A DNA stretch of 64,000 nt from assembly GCF_029688735.1 (NCBI RefSeq), contig NZ_JARULD010000001.1, positions 496,001 to 560,000 on the forward strand. The letters run 5' to 3'. The notes below the pieces were generated by a model. The model had not been told where the DNA came from, did not search any database, and worked only from the letters and a program-made list of their open reading frames with translations. Within the stretch, counting starts at the first letter, position 1. Every line of letters starts with the position of its first letter. The DNA is from Qipengyuania flavescens. GTDB taxonomy: Bacteria > Pseudomonadota > Alphaproteobacteria > Sphingomonadales > Sphingomonadaceae. Positions 55,259-64,000 of this stretch are shown here, piece after piece. The translations under genes were made by a program, and so were the position numbers.

Positions 55259-57835
55259 TCAGCTGACTGCCATCTCCAGCGCGCCGTCGCCCTCGTCGAC
55301 CGCCACAGTGGCGCCGTCCGGCACCTCACCGCGCAGGATCTTGTCCGCCAGCGGGTCCTGCAGGTAACGCTGCACCGCCCGCTTCAGCGGCCTTGCGCCA
55401 TAGACCGGATCGTATCCCACCCGGCCGAGCCACTTCTTCGCGCCCTCTGTCAGGTCAATCGTGATCTTGCGATCCTTCAGCAGCTTCTGCACGCGCGCGA
55501 CCTGTATTTCGACAATCGGGGCCATGTGCTCCTGCGCCAAACGATGGAAGAGGATGATCTCGTCCAGCCGGTTAAGGAACTCGGGGCGGAAATGTCCGCG
55601 CACCACATCCATCACCTGCGGCTCGACATCCTCGACCTTCTGCTCGTCGGTCATCTGCGCGAGATATTGGCTGCCGAGGTTCGATGTCAGGATGATCAGC
55701 GTATTGGTGAAATCCACCACGCGGCCCTGCCCGTCGGTCAGGCGCCCGTCGTCGAGCACCTGCAGCAGCACGTTGAATACGTCGCTATGCGCTTTCTCGA
55801 CCTCGTCGAACAGTACGACCTGATAAGGCCTGCGCCGCACCGCTTCGGTCAGCACGCCACCCTCTTCATAGCCGACATAGCCCGGAGGCGCGCCGATCAG
55901 GCGGGCGACCGCATGCTTCTCCATGAATTCGCTCATGTCGATGCGGACCATCGCCTGGTCGTCGTCGAACAGGAAGCCGGCGAGCGCCTTGGTCAGCTCG
56001 GTCTTGCCGACACCCGTGGGGCCGAGGAAGAGGAAGCTGCCGAGGGGCCTGTTCGGGTCCTGCAGTCCGGCACGCGCGCGGCGCACGGCCTTGGATACGG
56101 CATCGATGGCCTGCGATTGGCCGATCACCCGCTTGGCGAGGATGTTCTCCATATCGAGCAGCTTCTCGCGCTCGCCCGCCATCATCCGGTCGACCGGGAT
56201 GCCGGTCCAGCGGCTGACGACACCGGCAATGTCGTCTTCGGTGACCTCTTCCTTGAGCAGCGCGTTCTCGGTCTGGCCGCTGGCTTCCGCGAGCTGCTTT
56301 TCGAGCTGGGGGATCTTGCCGTATTGCAGCTCGCCCGCCTTGGCGAGGTCGCCTGCCCGTTGCGCCTGCTCCATCTCAATGCGCGCCTGATCGAGCTCTT
56401 CCTTGACCCGCGCCTCGGCGTGGATCTTGTCGCGTTCGTTCTGCCAGCGCGTGGTCAGCTCGGAGGACTGCTGTTCGAGTTCGGACAACTCCTTGCGCAG
56501 AGCTTCGAGGCGATCCTTCGAGGCGGAATCGCTCTCCTTCTGCAGGGCCTGCTCCTCGATCCGCAGCTGGATGATGCGGCGGTCGAGGCCCTCGATTTCC
56601 TCGGGCTTGGATTCGACCTCCATGCGGATCCGCGACGCCGCTTCGTCCATCAGGTCGATGGCCTTGTCGGGCAGGAAGCGGTTCTGGATGTAGCGATTAC
56701 TGAGCTGCGCCGCCGCGACGATCGCCCCGTCGGTGATGCGCACGCCGTGGTGCAGCTCGTACTTGTCCTTGATGCCGCGCAGGATCGAGACCGTGTCCTC
56801 GACGCTCGGCTCGTCGATATAGACGGGCTGGAAGCGCCGCTGGAGTGCGGGGTCCTTCTCGACATATTTCTGGTATTCATCGAGCGTGGTCGCGCCGATG
56901 CAGTGCAGTTCGCCGCGCGACAGGGCAGGCTTCAGCAGATTGCCCGCATCCATGCTGCCTTCGCTCGCACCCGCACCGATCAGCGTGTGCATTTCGTCGA
57001 TGAACAGGATGATCTGGCCATCGGCACCCTTCACCTCGTCGAGCACGGCCTTGAGGCGTTCCTCGAACTCGCCACGATATTTTGCGCCCGCGATCAGCGC
57101 GCCCATGTCGAGCGCCATCAGCGTGCGTCCCTTGAGACTGTCGGGCACGTCGCCATTGGCGATGCGGAGCGCGAGCCCTTCGGCAATCGCGGTCTTGCCG
57201 GTGCCGGGTTCGCCGATGAGGGCGGGATTGTTCTTGGTCCGCCGGGCGAGGATCTGCACGGTCCGGCGGATTTCCTCGTCGCGGCCGATGACCGGGTCGA
57301 GCTTGCCGTCGCGCGCCGCCTGCGTCAGGTCGCGGGCGTATTTCTTCATCGCGTCGTAGCTTTCCTCAGCGCTCGCACTGTCCGCGCTGCGACCACCGGT
57401 CGCTTCCTGGATCGCCTCTTCGAGCGACTTCGCATCCACACCGGCGGACTTGACCGCCTTGCCTGCGTCATTGTCCGACAGGGCGAGAGCCTGGAGCAGC
57501 CGCTGCACGGGCACGAAGCTGTCGCCCGCCTTCTCCGCCAGCTGTTCGGCCTGGTCGAGTGTGCGCACGGCATCGTTGTCGAGCCCCGGCGTCGACTGCG
57601 CCCCGCCGCCGGAAACCGCCGGGATCTTGCCCAGCGCCGTATCGACTTCGGTAATCGCCACGCCAGGATTGCCGCCCGCGCGCTGGATCAGCTGCGCCGC
57701 CATGCCCTGATTGTCCTCGAGCAACGCCTTGAGGATATGCAGCGGCGTGATCCGCTGATGGTTCATGCGGATCGCAACGGTCTGCGCGCTCTGCAGGAAG
57801 CCCTTGGCGCGGTCGGTGAACTTTTCGAGATTCAT
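55259..57835 (-). CDS. clpB: ATP-dependent disaggregase ClpB
   Basis: A 858-residue Hsp100 that resolves protein aggregates with DnaK. The N domain with the [18 protein letters not shown] start is followed by the first AAA module ([15 protein letters not shown], near residue 205), a coiled-coil middle domain (about 400-530) that marks ClpB rather than ClpA or ClpC, and the second AAA module ([17 protein letters not shown], near 605). The ATG at 57835 is the standard start; the longer frame reaches into the promoter. An RpoH-type heat-shock promoter lies 33 bp upstream. Confidence 0.97.
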   Translation of the reverse strand: MNLEKFTDRAKGFLQSAQTVAIRMNHQRITPLHILKALLEDNQGMAAQLIQRAGGNPGVAITEVDTALGKIPAVSGGGAQSTPGLDNDAVRTLDQAEQLAEKAGDSFVPVQRLLQALALSDNDAGKAVKSAGVDAKSLEEAIQEATGGRSADSASAEESYDAMKKYARDLTQAARDGKLDPVIGRDEEIRRTVQILARRTKNNPALIGEPGTGKTAIAEGLALRIANGDVPDSLKGRTLMALDMGALIAGAKYRGEFEERLKAVLDEVKGADGQIILFIDEMHTLIGAGASEGSMDAGNLLKPALSRGELHCIGATTLDEYQKYVEKDPALQRRFQPVYIDEPSVEDTVSILRGIKDKYELHHGVRITDGAIVAAAQLSNRYIQNRFLPDKAIDLMDEAASRIRMEVESKPEEIEGLDRRIIQLRIEEQALQKESDSASKDRLEALRKELSELEQQSSELTTRWQNERDKIHAEARVKEELDQARIEMEQAQRAGDLAKAGELQYGKIPQLEKQLAEASGQTENALLKEEVTEDDIAGVVSRWTGIPVDRMMAGEREKLLDMENILAKRVIGQSQAIDAVSKAVRRARAGLQDPNRPLGSFLFLGPTGVGKTELTKALAGFLFDDDQAMVRIDMSEFMEKHAVARLIGAPPGYVGYEEGGVLTEAVRRRPYQVVLFDEVEKAHSDVFNVLLQVLDDGRLTDGQGRVVDFTNTLIILTSNLGSQYLAQMTDEQKVEDVEPQVMDVVRGHFRPEFLNRLDEIILFHRLAQEHMAPIVEIQVARVQKLLKDRKITIDLTEGAKKWLGRVGYDPVYGARPLKRAVQRYLQDPLADKILRGEVPDGATVAVDEGDGALEMAVS

Positions 57836-57867
57836 CTGGAAACCCCTGTGCTTGAATATACGCTCGC

Positions 57868-57895
57868 ATATGGTGTTGCGATTATGCAACACAAG
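57868..57895 (-). promoter_or_regulatory. Sigma-32 (RpoH) heat-shock promoter of clpB
   Basis: On the minus strand CTTGTGT (-35, 57889-57895) and CACCATAT (-10, 57868-57875) are separated by exactly 13 bases, against the consensus CTTGAAA-N13-CCCCATNT. A dyad TGTTGC/GCAACA (57874-57891) fills the spacer. Confidence 0.75.
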
Positions 57896-58019
57896 CCCTC
57901 GCCACAAATTGTACGAGGTGTGTTAGTCGGATATAGGGGTGCGCCCGCGCTTGGCGAGAGGGCGCGCGAATTTTTCTTCGCGATTGACCGGAGGCGTGCT
58001 CCGCGCAACTCTTGTGGCC

Positions 58020-59195
58020 ATGACAGCATTCGACGACTGGCGCGCCCGCTCCCCCTTCTATGACGAAACCCACGACGCGCTCGCGCAAAGCGTGCGGCGC
58101 TTCGTCACCCGCGAGATCGCGCCGCAGATCGACAGGTGGGAGGCCGAGGGCGAGTTGCCACGCGAATTGCACCGTAAAGCCGCCGAAGCGGGCATCCTGG
58201 GGCTGCGTTATCCGGAGAAGTATGGCGGGCACGAGGAAGGGTTCGACATCTTCCACGGCCTCGTCGTGACGGAGGAACTGGCAGCCGTGGGGGCCGGCGG
58301 GCTTGGCGCTTCGCTGATGACGCACGGCATCGGGCTTCCTCCCGTCCTCGCTCTAGGATCGGACGAACTGAAGCAGCGGGTCGCTCCGCCGGTCCTTGCG
58401 GGGGAGAAGATCATCGCCCTCGGCATTACCGAAGCAGGCGGCGGATCGGATGTCGCCAATCTTTCGACCACTGCCGTGCGCGACGGCGACGATTACGTTG
58501 TCAATGGCGGCAAGATGTTCATCACTTCCGGCATGCGGGCCGACTGGCTGACCTGCGCGGTGCGCACCGGCGGGCCGGGCGCCGGCGGTATCTCGCTGCT
58601 GCTGATCGAGATGGACAGCGAAGGGGTTGAGCGCACCCGGCTCGACAAGATGGGCTGGCGCTGTTCGGATACGGCCGCGATCCATTTCAGCGATGTGCGC
58701 GTACCGGCCGAGAACCTCATCGGTCCGGAAAATGGCGGCTTCATCGGCATCATGCGCAATTTCAACAGCGAGCGGCTCGGAATGGCGATGGGCTGCTGTG
58801 CCTTTGCCCGCGTCGCGATGGCAGAGGCAGCGGATTGGGCGCAGAACCGCGAGACCTTCGGCAAGCCGCTGGTCGGCCACCAGTCGATCCGCATCAAGCT
58901 GGCCGATATGGAACGGCAAATCGAGGCGACGCAGGCATGGGTAGACCTGTGCGCATGGCAGGTGCGCGAGGGGCGCGACCGCCCGGCCGATTTCGCCATG
59001 CTGAAAGTACAGGCGACGCGCATGCTCGAATCCGTCGCCCGCGAGGCGGCGCAGGTCCTTGGCGGGGCAAGCTACATCACCGGCAGCAAGGTGGAGCGGA
59101 TTTACCGCGAGGTGCGCGTCAATGCGATCGGCGGGGGCAGCGAAGAGATCATGCTCGATCTCGCCGGACGGCAGCTATTCGGCGGCAGTCGCTAG
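58020..59195 (+). CDS. Acyl-CoA dehydrogenase
   Basis: A 391-residue FAD enzyme introducing a 2,3-double bond into an acyl-CoA. Motifs: ALGITEAGGGSDVANLSTTAVRDGD in the middle (about residues 138-162), and RVNAIGGGSEEIMLDLAGRQLFG at the end. The classical YEGT glutamate position reads as glycine; a glutamate in NSERLGMAMG (about residue 253) corresponds to that used by isovaleryl-CoA-type members. Substrate undetermined. Start ATG 58020. The stop overlaps the convergent HerA-like gene by 21 bp. Confidence 0.9.
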   Translation: MTAFDDWRARSPFYDETHDALAQSVRRFVTREIAPQIDRWEAEGELPRELHRKAAEAGILGLRYPEKYGGHEEGFDIFHGLVVTEELAAVGAGGLGASLMTHGIGLPPVLALGSDELKQRVAPPVLAGEKIIALGITEAGGGSDVANLSTTAVRDGDDYVVNGGKMFITSGMRADWLTCAVRTGGPGAGGISLLLIEMDSEGVERTRLDKMGWRCSDTAAIHFSDVRVPAENLIGPENGGFIGIMRNFNSERLGMAMGCCAFARVAMAEAADWAQNRETFGKPLVGHQSIRIKLADMERQIEATQAWVDLCAWQVREGRDRPADFAMLKVQATRMLESVAREAAQVLGGASYITGSKVERIYREVRVNAIGGGSEEIMLDLAGRQLFGGSR

Positions 59196-60626
59196 ATCGC
59201 CTAACCCGGGCACCATCACCGTGCGATCCCCCCCGAAGTCCTCGCGCACGACAACGAGGCCCTGCCGCTCGAGGTGGTCGAGCAGGCGGCGGATGCGTCC
59301 GGGCGAACTGGTGCCATAGGCACGGGCAAGCGCCTCCTCGTCGACCTGCGTTTCGCCCGCATGAGCGGCGCGAGCGATCACCAGGAAGGGTGCGAGCAAA
59401 TCTTCCTCGACCGCCTCGGCCAGTTCCATGATGCGCGCGGCCGTCTCTTCCGGCAACTCGTCAAGACCAGCGCCCGCCATGGCGAAGCGGCGGCGGAAGG
59501 CGCGCATGTCGGGCATCGGACCGATGATCCGTTCGCGCCGGCAGCGGGTGAGGAAGGTCTGGTATTGCGCGCTGGCGGACTGGAAGGCGACGCCATCTTC
59601 GTTCGCCATTGCATGGATAATCGCCTCGAGCTGCTCCGCCACGGCGGATGTGTCGCGCGGTTCGGCGGGCGGCGCAACCTGACGCTCTTCCGCTCGCGCG
59701 ATACTCTGCTCGACGTCCTCGACCCGCGGTGCGGGCGGCGGCGGAGCCGGTGCCGCCTTGGCGACATCTCCGGCAAGGTCGCGTGTCAGCAGCGCTTCCA
59801 TGTCGGCAGGCGCGGTATCGGGTAGCGCCATTAAACCTTCCGCGCGCGCCTGATGGCCGGTCTTCACAGGGCCGATCTTGCAGGCCAAGGGAAGCCGCGT
59901 GATGGCCGGACCGAGCGCGAGGAAGTGCCCGCGCTCCAGCTCGCGAATACGCTCCGCCTGCCGCCGCTCCATGCCAAGCAGGTCGGCAGCGCGCACCATA
60001 TCGATGTCGAGAAAGGTGCGCCCCATCAGGAAGTTCGACGCTTCGGCGGCGACGTTCTTGGCGAGCTTCGCCAGCCGCTGCGTCGCGACGATGCCCGCCA
60101 GCCCGCGCTTGCGCCCGCGGCACATGAGGTTGGTCATGGCCGACAGCGTCATGCGCCGCGTGTCCTCCGCCATCTCGCCCGCAGCCGAGGGGGCGAACAT
60201 CTGCGCCTCGTCCACGACGACCAGCGCCGGGTACCAGTGCTCGCGCGGAGCATCGAACAGGGCGATAAGGAATTGCGCGGCACAGCGGATCTGTTGTTCC
60301 ACCTCCAGCCCGTCGAGATCGAGCACAACGCTGGCCCGGTGTTCGCGGATGCGGCGGGCGAGCGCCTCGATCTCGCCCGGCGAATAGGCCGCGCCGTCGA
60401 TCACTACATGGCCGAATTCCTCGGCCAGCGAAGGGAAATCGCCTTCAGGATCGATCACCACCTGCTGGACCATGCCGGCACTTTCCTCCAGGAGGCGGCG
60501 GAGCAAGTGCGACTTGCCGCTGCCCGAATTGCCCTGGACCAGCAGGCGCGTGGCTAGCAGTTCCTCGACATCGAACTCGACCGGTTTGCCGGTGGCGTCA
60601 TGGCCGATGGTGATCTGCGTGCTCAC
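59175..60626 (-). CDS. HerA-like DUF87 ATPase
   Basis: A 483-residue FtsK/HerA superfamily protein. Walker A is GNSGSGKSH (residues 32-40), and Walker B is ALVVVDEAQMFAPS. An arginine-finger region GRKRGLAGIVATQRLAKL follows. A linker rich in Pro and Ala (about 285-325) leads to a helical C-terminal third of unknown fold, with a winged-helix-like ending (SPGRIRRLLDHLERQGLVVV). HerA normally pairs with the nuclease NurA, but no nuclease gene is adjacent. DNA pumping or a DNA-end role is possible. Convergent overlap with the acyl-CoA dehydrogenase. Confidence 0.82.
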   Translation of the reverse strand: MSTQITIGHDATGKPVEFDVEELLATRLLVQGNSGSGKSHLLRRLLEESAGMVQQVVIDPEGDFPSLAEEFGHVVIDGAAYSPGEIEALARRIREHRASVVLDLDGLEVEQQIRCAAQFLIALFDAPREHWYPALVVVDEAQMFAPSAAGEMAEDTRRMTLSAMTNLMCRGRKRGLAGIVATQRLAKLAKNVAAEASNFLMGRTFLDIDMVRAADLLGMERRQAERIRELERGHFLALGPAITRLPLACKIGPVKTGHQARAEGLMALPDTAPADMEALLTRDLAGDVAKAAPAPPPPAPRVEDVEQSIARAEERQVAPPAEPRDTSAVAEQLEAIIHAMANEDGVAFQSASAQYQTFLTRCRRERIIGPMPDMRAFRRRFAMAGAGLDELPEETAARIMELAEAVEEDLLAPFLVIARAAHAGETQVDEEALARAYGTSSPGRIRRLLDHLERQGLVVVREDFGGDRTVMVPGLGDLATAAE

Positions 60627-60754
60627 ATACTCTGGCTAGCGAGCCGAATCCCGTTAACGAAATAGCGCACGGCGGGTTTTGCCCAGCCCAATGCGGCCTC
60701 TTTGCACTGCCCGCCTTTCTCGCTAGGCCACTAGCCAAGAGAGGAATTGTCTTA

Positions 60755-62989
60755 ATGCGTAAATGGTTCGCGCGCGGCGGGTTCGCGCTGCTCGTCCTGT
60801 TGCTCGTCGTTTTCGTGGCGCTGGCGACGTGGGAGCCCTTCTGGGCTGAGCGGGACGATGTCCGTCCCTCTAACGGCACTTACACTGCCGAAATCGTGCG
60901 CGACGAATTCGGCGTGCCCCACATTTATGGCGAGCGGGATGCCGACGTTGCCTATGGCGTGGCCGTCGCCCATTCGGAGGACGATTTCGCCACCCTGCAG
61001 GATGTGATCGCGATGAGCCGGGGGCGCTATGGCGCGATCGCCGGGCAGGACGGTGCGGCCTTCGACTATGCCTACCACCTGCTCGACGCACGCGGCACTG
61101 CCGAGCAGCGCTTTCCCGAACTGCCGGAGGATACGCGCGCGCTGTTCGAAGCCTACGCTGCGGGTCTGAACGACTATGCGGCAGCGCACCCGGGCGAAGT
61201 GAAGCTCGGTAATCTCTTCCCGGTCGACGGCGTGGACGTCGCCGCAGGTTTCGCGCTGCGCCAGCCGTTCTTCTTCGGTCTCGGCAATGTCATCGGCCCG
61301 CTGGTCGAAGGCGAGCCGCTGCGGCGCGAGCAGGGGCCGGCGATCCCGATGGACGACTTCGCAAGCGATGCACCGCCGATCATGGACGGCACGCGCTCCG
61401 AACCTCTCGCCTACACCCGCCCGCTCGCCCTGCCCTCGCGCGAGGAAGCGGCGATGAGCGGCTCCAACGCGTTTGCCGTCACGCCCGAGAAGTCCGGCGG
61501 GCCGACGACGCTGATCTCCAACTCGCACCAGCCCTGGCGCGGCGGCGTCGCGTGGTACGAGCTGGTGGTCGAGAGCGGCGAAGGCTGGCATTTCGCCGGG
61601 GCGAATTTCCCCGGCAGCCCCTACCCCTTCCTCGGCCACAATGCCGATCTGGGCTGGACCAACACGGTCAACACGCCCGACATGGTCGATATCTACCAAC
61701 TGGTGCTGGACGACAGCGGCACACGCTATCGCCTCGACGGCGAGTGGCGCGACCTCGAAAAGCGCGCGGTGACGCTGCCGGTTCGCGTCGGGCCGATCGT
61801 CCTGCCGATCCGGCGTAATATCTGGCGCAGCGTACACGGTCCGGTGGTGAAGAACGACAAGGGCGCCTTCGCCATCCGCTATGGCGGGATGGGCAATCTC
61901 GGCCAGCTCGACGCCTACTACCGGCTCAACAAGGCGAGCTCGCTCGACGAATGGCAGGGCATCCTTGCACGGATGGACATCCCTTCGACAAACTTCATCT
62001 ATGCCGACAAGGCGGGGAATATCGCCAATATCTACAATGCCGCGATCCCGGCCCGGCCCGCGACCGTGGATGGCGAGCGGATCGACTGGCGCGGCATCCT
62101 GCCCGGCGATCGCAGCGACCTGATCACGCGCGGCCCGGTCAGCTACGAGCAATTGCCCCGGTATGTGAATCCGGCCAGCGGCTGGCTGGTCGAGGCAAAC
62201 AACAACCCGTTCCTCGACGCAGGCCCCGGCAGCAATCTCTCGCCCGAGGACTTCCCGCCCGAACTCGGCATCGAGACCAAGAACACCAATCGCGGGACGC
62301 GTGGGGCGAAACTGATGGCCGAAGCGGATGTGCTCGATCGCGCCGCGCTGGAGCGGATCAAATACGACACCGGCTACGAGGACACCGGCTATGTGGGGCA
62401 AATGCTGAAAGACGTCGCGGCAATCCGTACCGATGACGAGCAGTTGCTCGCCGCCCAGCGCCTGCTCGCCGATTGGGACCTGAAAGCCGACAATATCGGC
62501 CGCGCGGACAGCCTTGCGCTGCTGATGATCCGGCCCTTCATGGGGTCGAGCTACAACAACGAACCGTGGCCCGACGCGGAGGAGGAACTGCAACGCTCGG
62601 TCGACCACCTGCTGACTCATTTCGGGAGGCTCGACCCGCCGATGGGCGAACTGCTCCGCTTGCGGCAGGGCGAGGTCGACCTCCCGCTCGATGGAGGTTC
62701 GGACACGCTGCGTGCTTCGACGCTGTGGGATATCGACGACGATGGCCGCCTGTCCGTGCGCCACGGCGACAGCTTCATCCAGTGGGTCGAATGGATGCCG
62801 GGCGAGCGGGTCAAATCGCGCTCGATCCAGCCCTTCGGTTCTGCGACCACGCGGCCCGATTCCCCGCATTACGCCGATCAGGCTACGCTGTTCATCCAGC
62901 ACCGCTTGAAGCCGGTGCACTTCTGGCGCGAGGATGTGCTTGCCAACGCCGTGCGCCGCTATACCGTTTCATCAAACCGAACTCGCTAA
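60755..62989 (+). CDS. Penicillin/acyl-homoserine lactone acylase family protein
   Basis: A 744-residue Ntn hydrolase precursor with an N-terminal anchor or signal (FALLVLLLVVFVALATWEPFW). Self-cleavage would occur before Ser237 in MSGSNAFAV, giving alpha and beta chains. Beta-chain motifs include ISNSHQPWRGG and PYPFLGHNADLGWTNTVNTPDMVDIYQL, as in acylases. Members remove acyl groups from penicillins, AHL signals or other amides; the hydrophobic leader and general form suit AHL or lipopeptide acylases, but the substrate is not decidable. It is followed closely by an M16 peptidase lipoprotein. Confidence 0.88.
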   Translation: MRKWFARGGFALLVLLLVVFVALATWEPFWAERDDVRPSNGTYTAEIVRDEFGVPHIYGERDADVAYGVAVAHSEDDFATLQDVIAMSRGRYGAIAGQDGAAFDYAYHLLDARGTAEQRFPELPEDTRALFEAYAAGLNDYAAAHPGEVKLGNLFPVDGVDVAAGFALRQPFFFGLGNVIGPLVEGEPLRREQGPAIPMDDFASDAPPIMDGTRSEPLAYTRPLALPSREEAAMSGSNAFAVTPEKSGGPTTLISNSHQPWRGGVAWYELVVESGEGWHFAGANFPGSPYPFLGHNADLGWTNTVNTPDMVDIYQLVLDDSGTRYRLDGEWRDLEKRAVTLPVRVGPIVLPIRRNIWRSVHGPVVKNDKGAFAIRYGGMGNLGQLDAYYRLNKASSLDEWQGILARMDIPSTNFIYADKAGNIANIYNAAIPARPATVDGERIDWRGILPGDRSDLITRGPVSYEQLPRYVNPASGWLVEANNNPFLDAGPGSNLSPEDFPPELGIETKNTNRGTRGAKLMAEADVLDRAALERIKYDTGYEDTGYVGQMLKDVAAIRTDDEQLLAAQRLLADWDLKADNIGRADSLALLMIRPFMGSSYNNEPWPDAEEELQRSVDHLLTHFGRLDPPMGELLRLRQGEVDLPLDGGSDTLRASTLWDIDDDGRLSVRHGDSFIQWVEWMPGERVKSRSIQPFGSATTRPDSPHYADQATLFIQHRLKPVHFWREDVLANAVRRYTVSSNRTR

Positions 62990-63002
62990 CAGGAACTCGA
63001 CC

Positions 63003-64000
63003 ATGCGCCATATCCTGCTCACCGGAATTGCCACCTTCGCTCTTGCCGGATGCGCCAGCGTGCCCGGCGAGCCGATGGCAACGGCAGTCACTCCGCCCGC
63101 CACCGACGGCTCGCTCGCCAGCCTCGTCGACAAGGTCGACATTCCCTACGAGCAGTTCACGCTGGACAATGGCCTCACCGTCCTCGTTCATACCGACCGC
63201 AAGGCGCCGATCGTGGGTGTGACGACCTATTACCGCGTCGGATCGAAGCACGAACCGCGCGGCCGCACCGGCTTTGCGCACCTGTTCGAGCACCTGATGT
63301 TCGGCGGCAGCGAGAACGTGGAGAATTTCGACATTCCGCTGGAGGCCGCAGGCTCGACCAGCACCAATGGCTCGACCAATTTCGACCGGACCAATTACGT
63401 GGAAACCGTTCCCACCGGTGCGCTCGACCTCGCGCTGATGATGGAAAGCGACCGCATGGGCTACCTCCTCGGCGCAATCAGCCAGGAGAAGCTCGATAAG
63501 CAGCGCGGCGTGGTTCAGAACGAGAAGCGGCAGGGCGACAACCAGCCCTATGGCCTGACGTTCTATACCATCCTTGAGGGGCTGTTTCCCGTCGGCCATC
63601 CCTATCGCCATTCGACCATCGGCTCGATGGCCGATCTCGACGCGGCGAGCCTCACCGATGTGCGCAACTGGTTCATCGACAATTACGCGCCGAACAACGT
63701 CGTCCTCTCGCTGACCGGCGATATCGATGCTGCGACCGCGCGCCCGATGGTGGAGCGCTGGTTCGGCGATATCGAGCGCGGGCCGGAAGTCACGCCGGTG
63801 CAGGCCGCGCCGGTCACGCTGGCGGCGGAGAAGACCCGCGAGCTGGTCGACCAGGTGCCGCAGACCCGCGTCTATCGCGCCTGGACCGGCCCGGGCATCA
63901 ATCACATTGACGCCGTGCCACTGTCGATCGGTATGAACATCCTCGGCGGCCTTGCCAGCTCGCGGCTCGACAATGTGCTGGTCCGCGACGAACAGCTCGC
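63003..64000 (+). CDS. M16-family metallopeptidase lipoprotein (partial)
   Basis: The window ends within the gene; 332 codons are visible. A lipoprotein signal (MRHILLTGIATFALAGC, Cys17) precedes a first M16 domain with the inverted zinc motif HLFEH (93-97) in GFAHLFEHLMFGG. The third ligand region and GSTNFDRTNYVETVP follow. A second M16 half should lie beyond the window. These periplasmic pitrilysin-like peptidases degrade small peptides or quality-control substrates. The ATG at 63003 lies 13 bp after the acylase stop, so the two probably form an operon. Confidence 0.9.
   Translation, partial: MRHILLTGIATFALAGCASVPGEPMATAVTPPATDGSLASLVDKVDIPYEQFTLDNGLTVLVHTDRKAPIVGVTTYYRVGSKHEPRGRTGFAHLFEHLMFGGSENVENFDIPLEAAGSTSTNGSTNFDRTNYVETVPTGALDLALMMESDRMGYLLGAISQEKLDKQRGVVQNEKRQGDNQPYGLTFYTILEGLFPVGHPYRHSTIGSMADLDAASLTDVRNWFIDNYAPNNVVLSLTGDIDAATARPMVERWFGDIERGPEVTPVQAAPVTLAAEKTRELVDQVPQTRVYRAWTGPGINHIDAVPLSIGMNILGGLASSRLDNVLVRDEQL

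Noticed and set aside
51910..55329. A 1139-codon open frame antisense to TonB receptor 2
   Set aside because: Same reason: the receptor on the plus strand has all motifs and its own terminator, and the minus frame has no recognisable domain.
57851..57872. Plus-strand CTTGAA as a heat-shock -35 for the acyl-CoA dehydrogenase
   Set aside because: The only -10-like sequence follows after about 9 bases, too short, and lacks the CCCCAT element; the minus-strand promoter explains the region better.
55091..58063. A 990-codon plus-strand frame opposite clpB
   Set aside because: clpB is complete with two AAA modules and a heat-shock promoter; the opposite frame shows mirrored codon bias only.
60752..62920. 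A long minus-strand frame opposite the acylase gene
   Set aside because: The acylase on the plus strand has full Ntn-hydrolase motifs; the antisense translation has none.

Overview
The window is GC-rich, densely coded DNA from an alphaproteobacterium, most likely a sphingomonad of the Erythrobacteraceae type. This rests on several things seen together: TonB receptors whose plugs begin VTGSRI or VSGSRI, an argS-SPOR-nagZ-scpAB-tatABC gene string, a Bpt leucyl-transferase next to tamAB, an alphaproteobacterial-style PII/glutamine synthetase pair with a sigma-54-like promoter, and an interspersed 25-bp-arm palindrome of a kind I associate with this order. The genus cannot be fixed from the sequence alone. 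No rRNA, tRNA, CRISPR array, insertion sequence or prophage was found.

Layout. 1-5.3 kb: end of a cytochrome c maturation operon (ccmA end, ccmB), methionine aminopeptidase, a DUF4163/DUF3298 lipoprotein, an M17 aminopeptidase, an SH3-only protein and argC. 5.3-7.4 kb: glnB-glnA behind a candidate sigma-54 promoter and closed by a strong terminator. 7.5-9.9 kb: three probably surface-related genes (GH24 lysozyme, an Asn/Gly-rich secreted protein with tandem Tyr-rich repeats, a fasciclin lipoprotein). 9.9-17.1 kb: bpt-tamA-tamB on the minus strand, with a good CtrA-type TTAA-N7-TTAA site in front. 17.2-20.3 kb: threonine deaminase and a secreted amidohydrolase. 20.2-27.5 kb: a long minus-strand operon running lipoprotein, argS, SPOR protein, nagZ, scpA, scpB, tatA, tatB, tatC. 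27.6-30.0 kb: ispH-thrB-rnhA. 30-32.3 kb: a YegP-family protein, a DAO-type oxidoreductase and an alpha/beta hydrolase.

32.3-39.8 kb: a Tad/Flp pilus operon (cpaA, B, C, D, E, tadB, tadC) that lacks the cpaF motor ATPase and any Flp pilin in the stretch covered. 39.8-41.2 kb: an enoyl-CoA hydratase-marR pair preceded by a perfect dyad. 41.4-45.2 kb: a copper-resistance island (DUF305 membrane protein, CsoR repressor, CopA-type multicopper oxidase with a Tat signal, CopB). CsoR-like ACCC...GGGT palindromes stand in front of both outward-facing units. 45.3-48.0 kb: an NAD(P)-binding protein and a thiolase-SDR beta-oxidation pair.

48.3-55.2 kb: two long TonB-dependent receptors in the same direction, flanking a small secreted cysteine protein and each followed by a textbook terminator. 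55.2-57.9 kb: clpB under a clear heat-shock (RpoH-type) promoter. 58-64 kb: an acyl-CoA dehydrogenase, a HerA-like ATPase, a penicillin/acyl-homoserine-lactone acylase and the beginning of an M16 peptidase lipoprotein. The points most worth following are the motor-less Tad operon, the copper island regulation, the CtrA site ahead of bpt-tamAB, the switch-like tandem hairpins between argC and glnB, the Asn/Gly-rich repeat protein, and the small protein between the two receptors.
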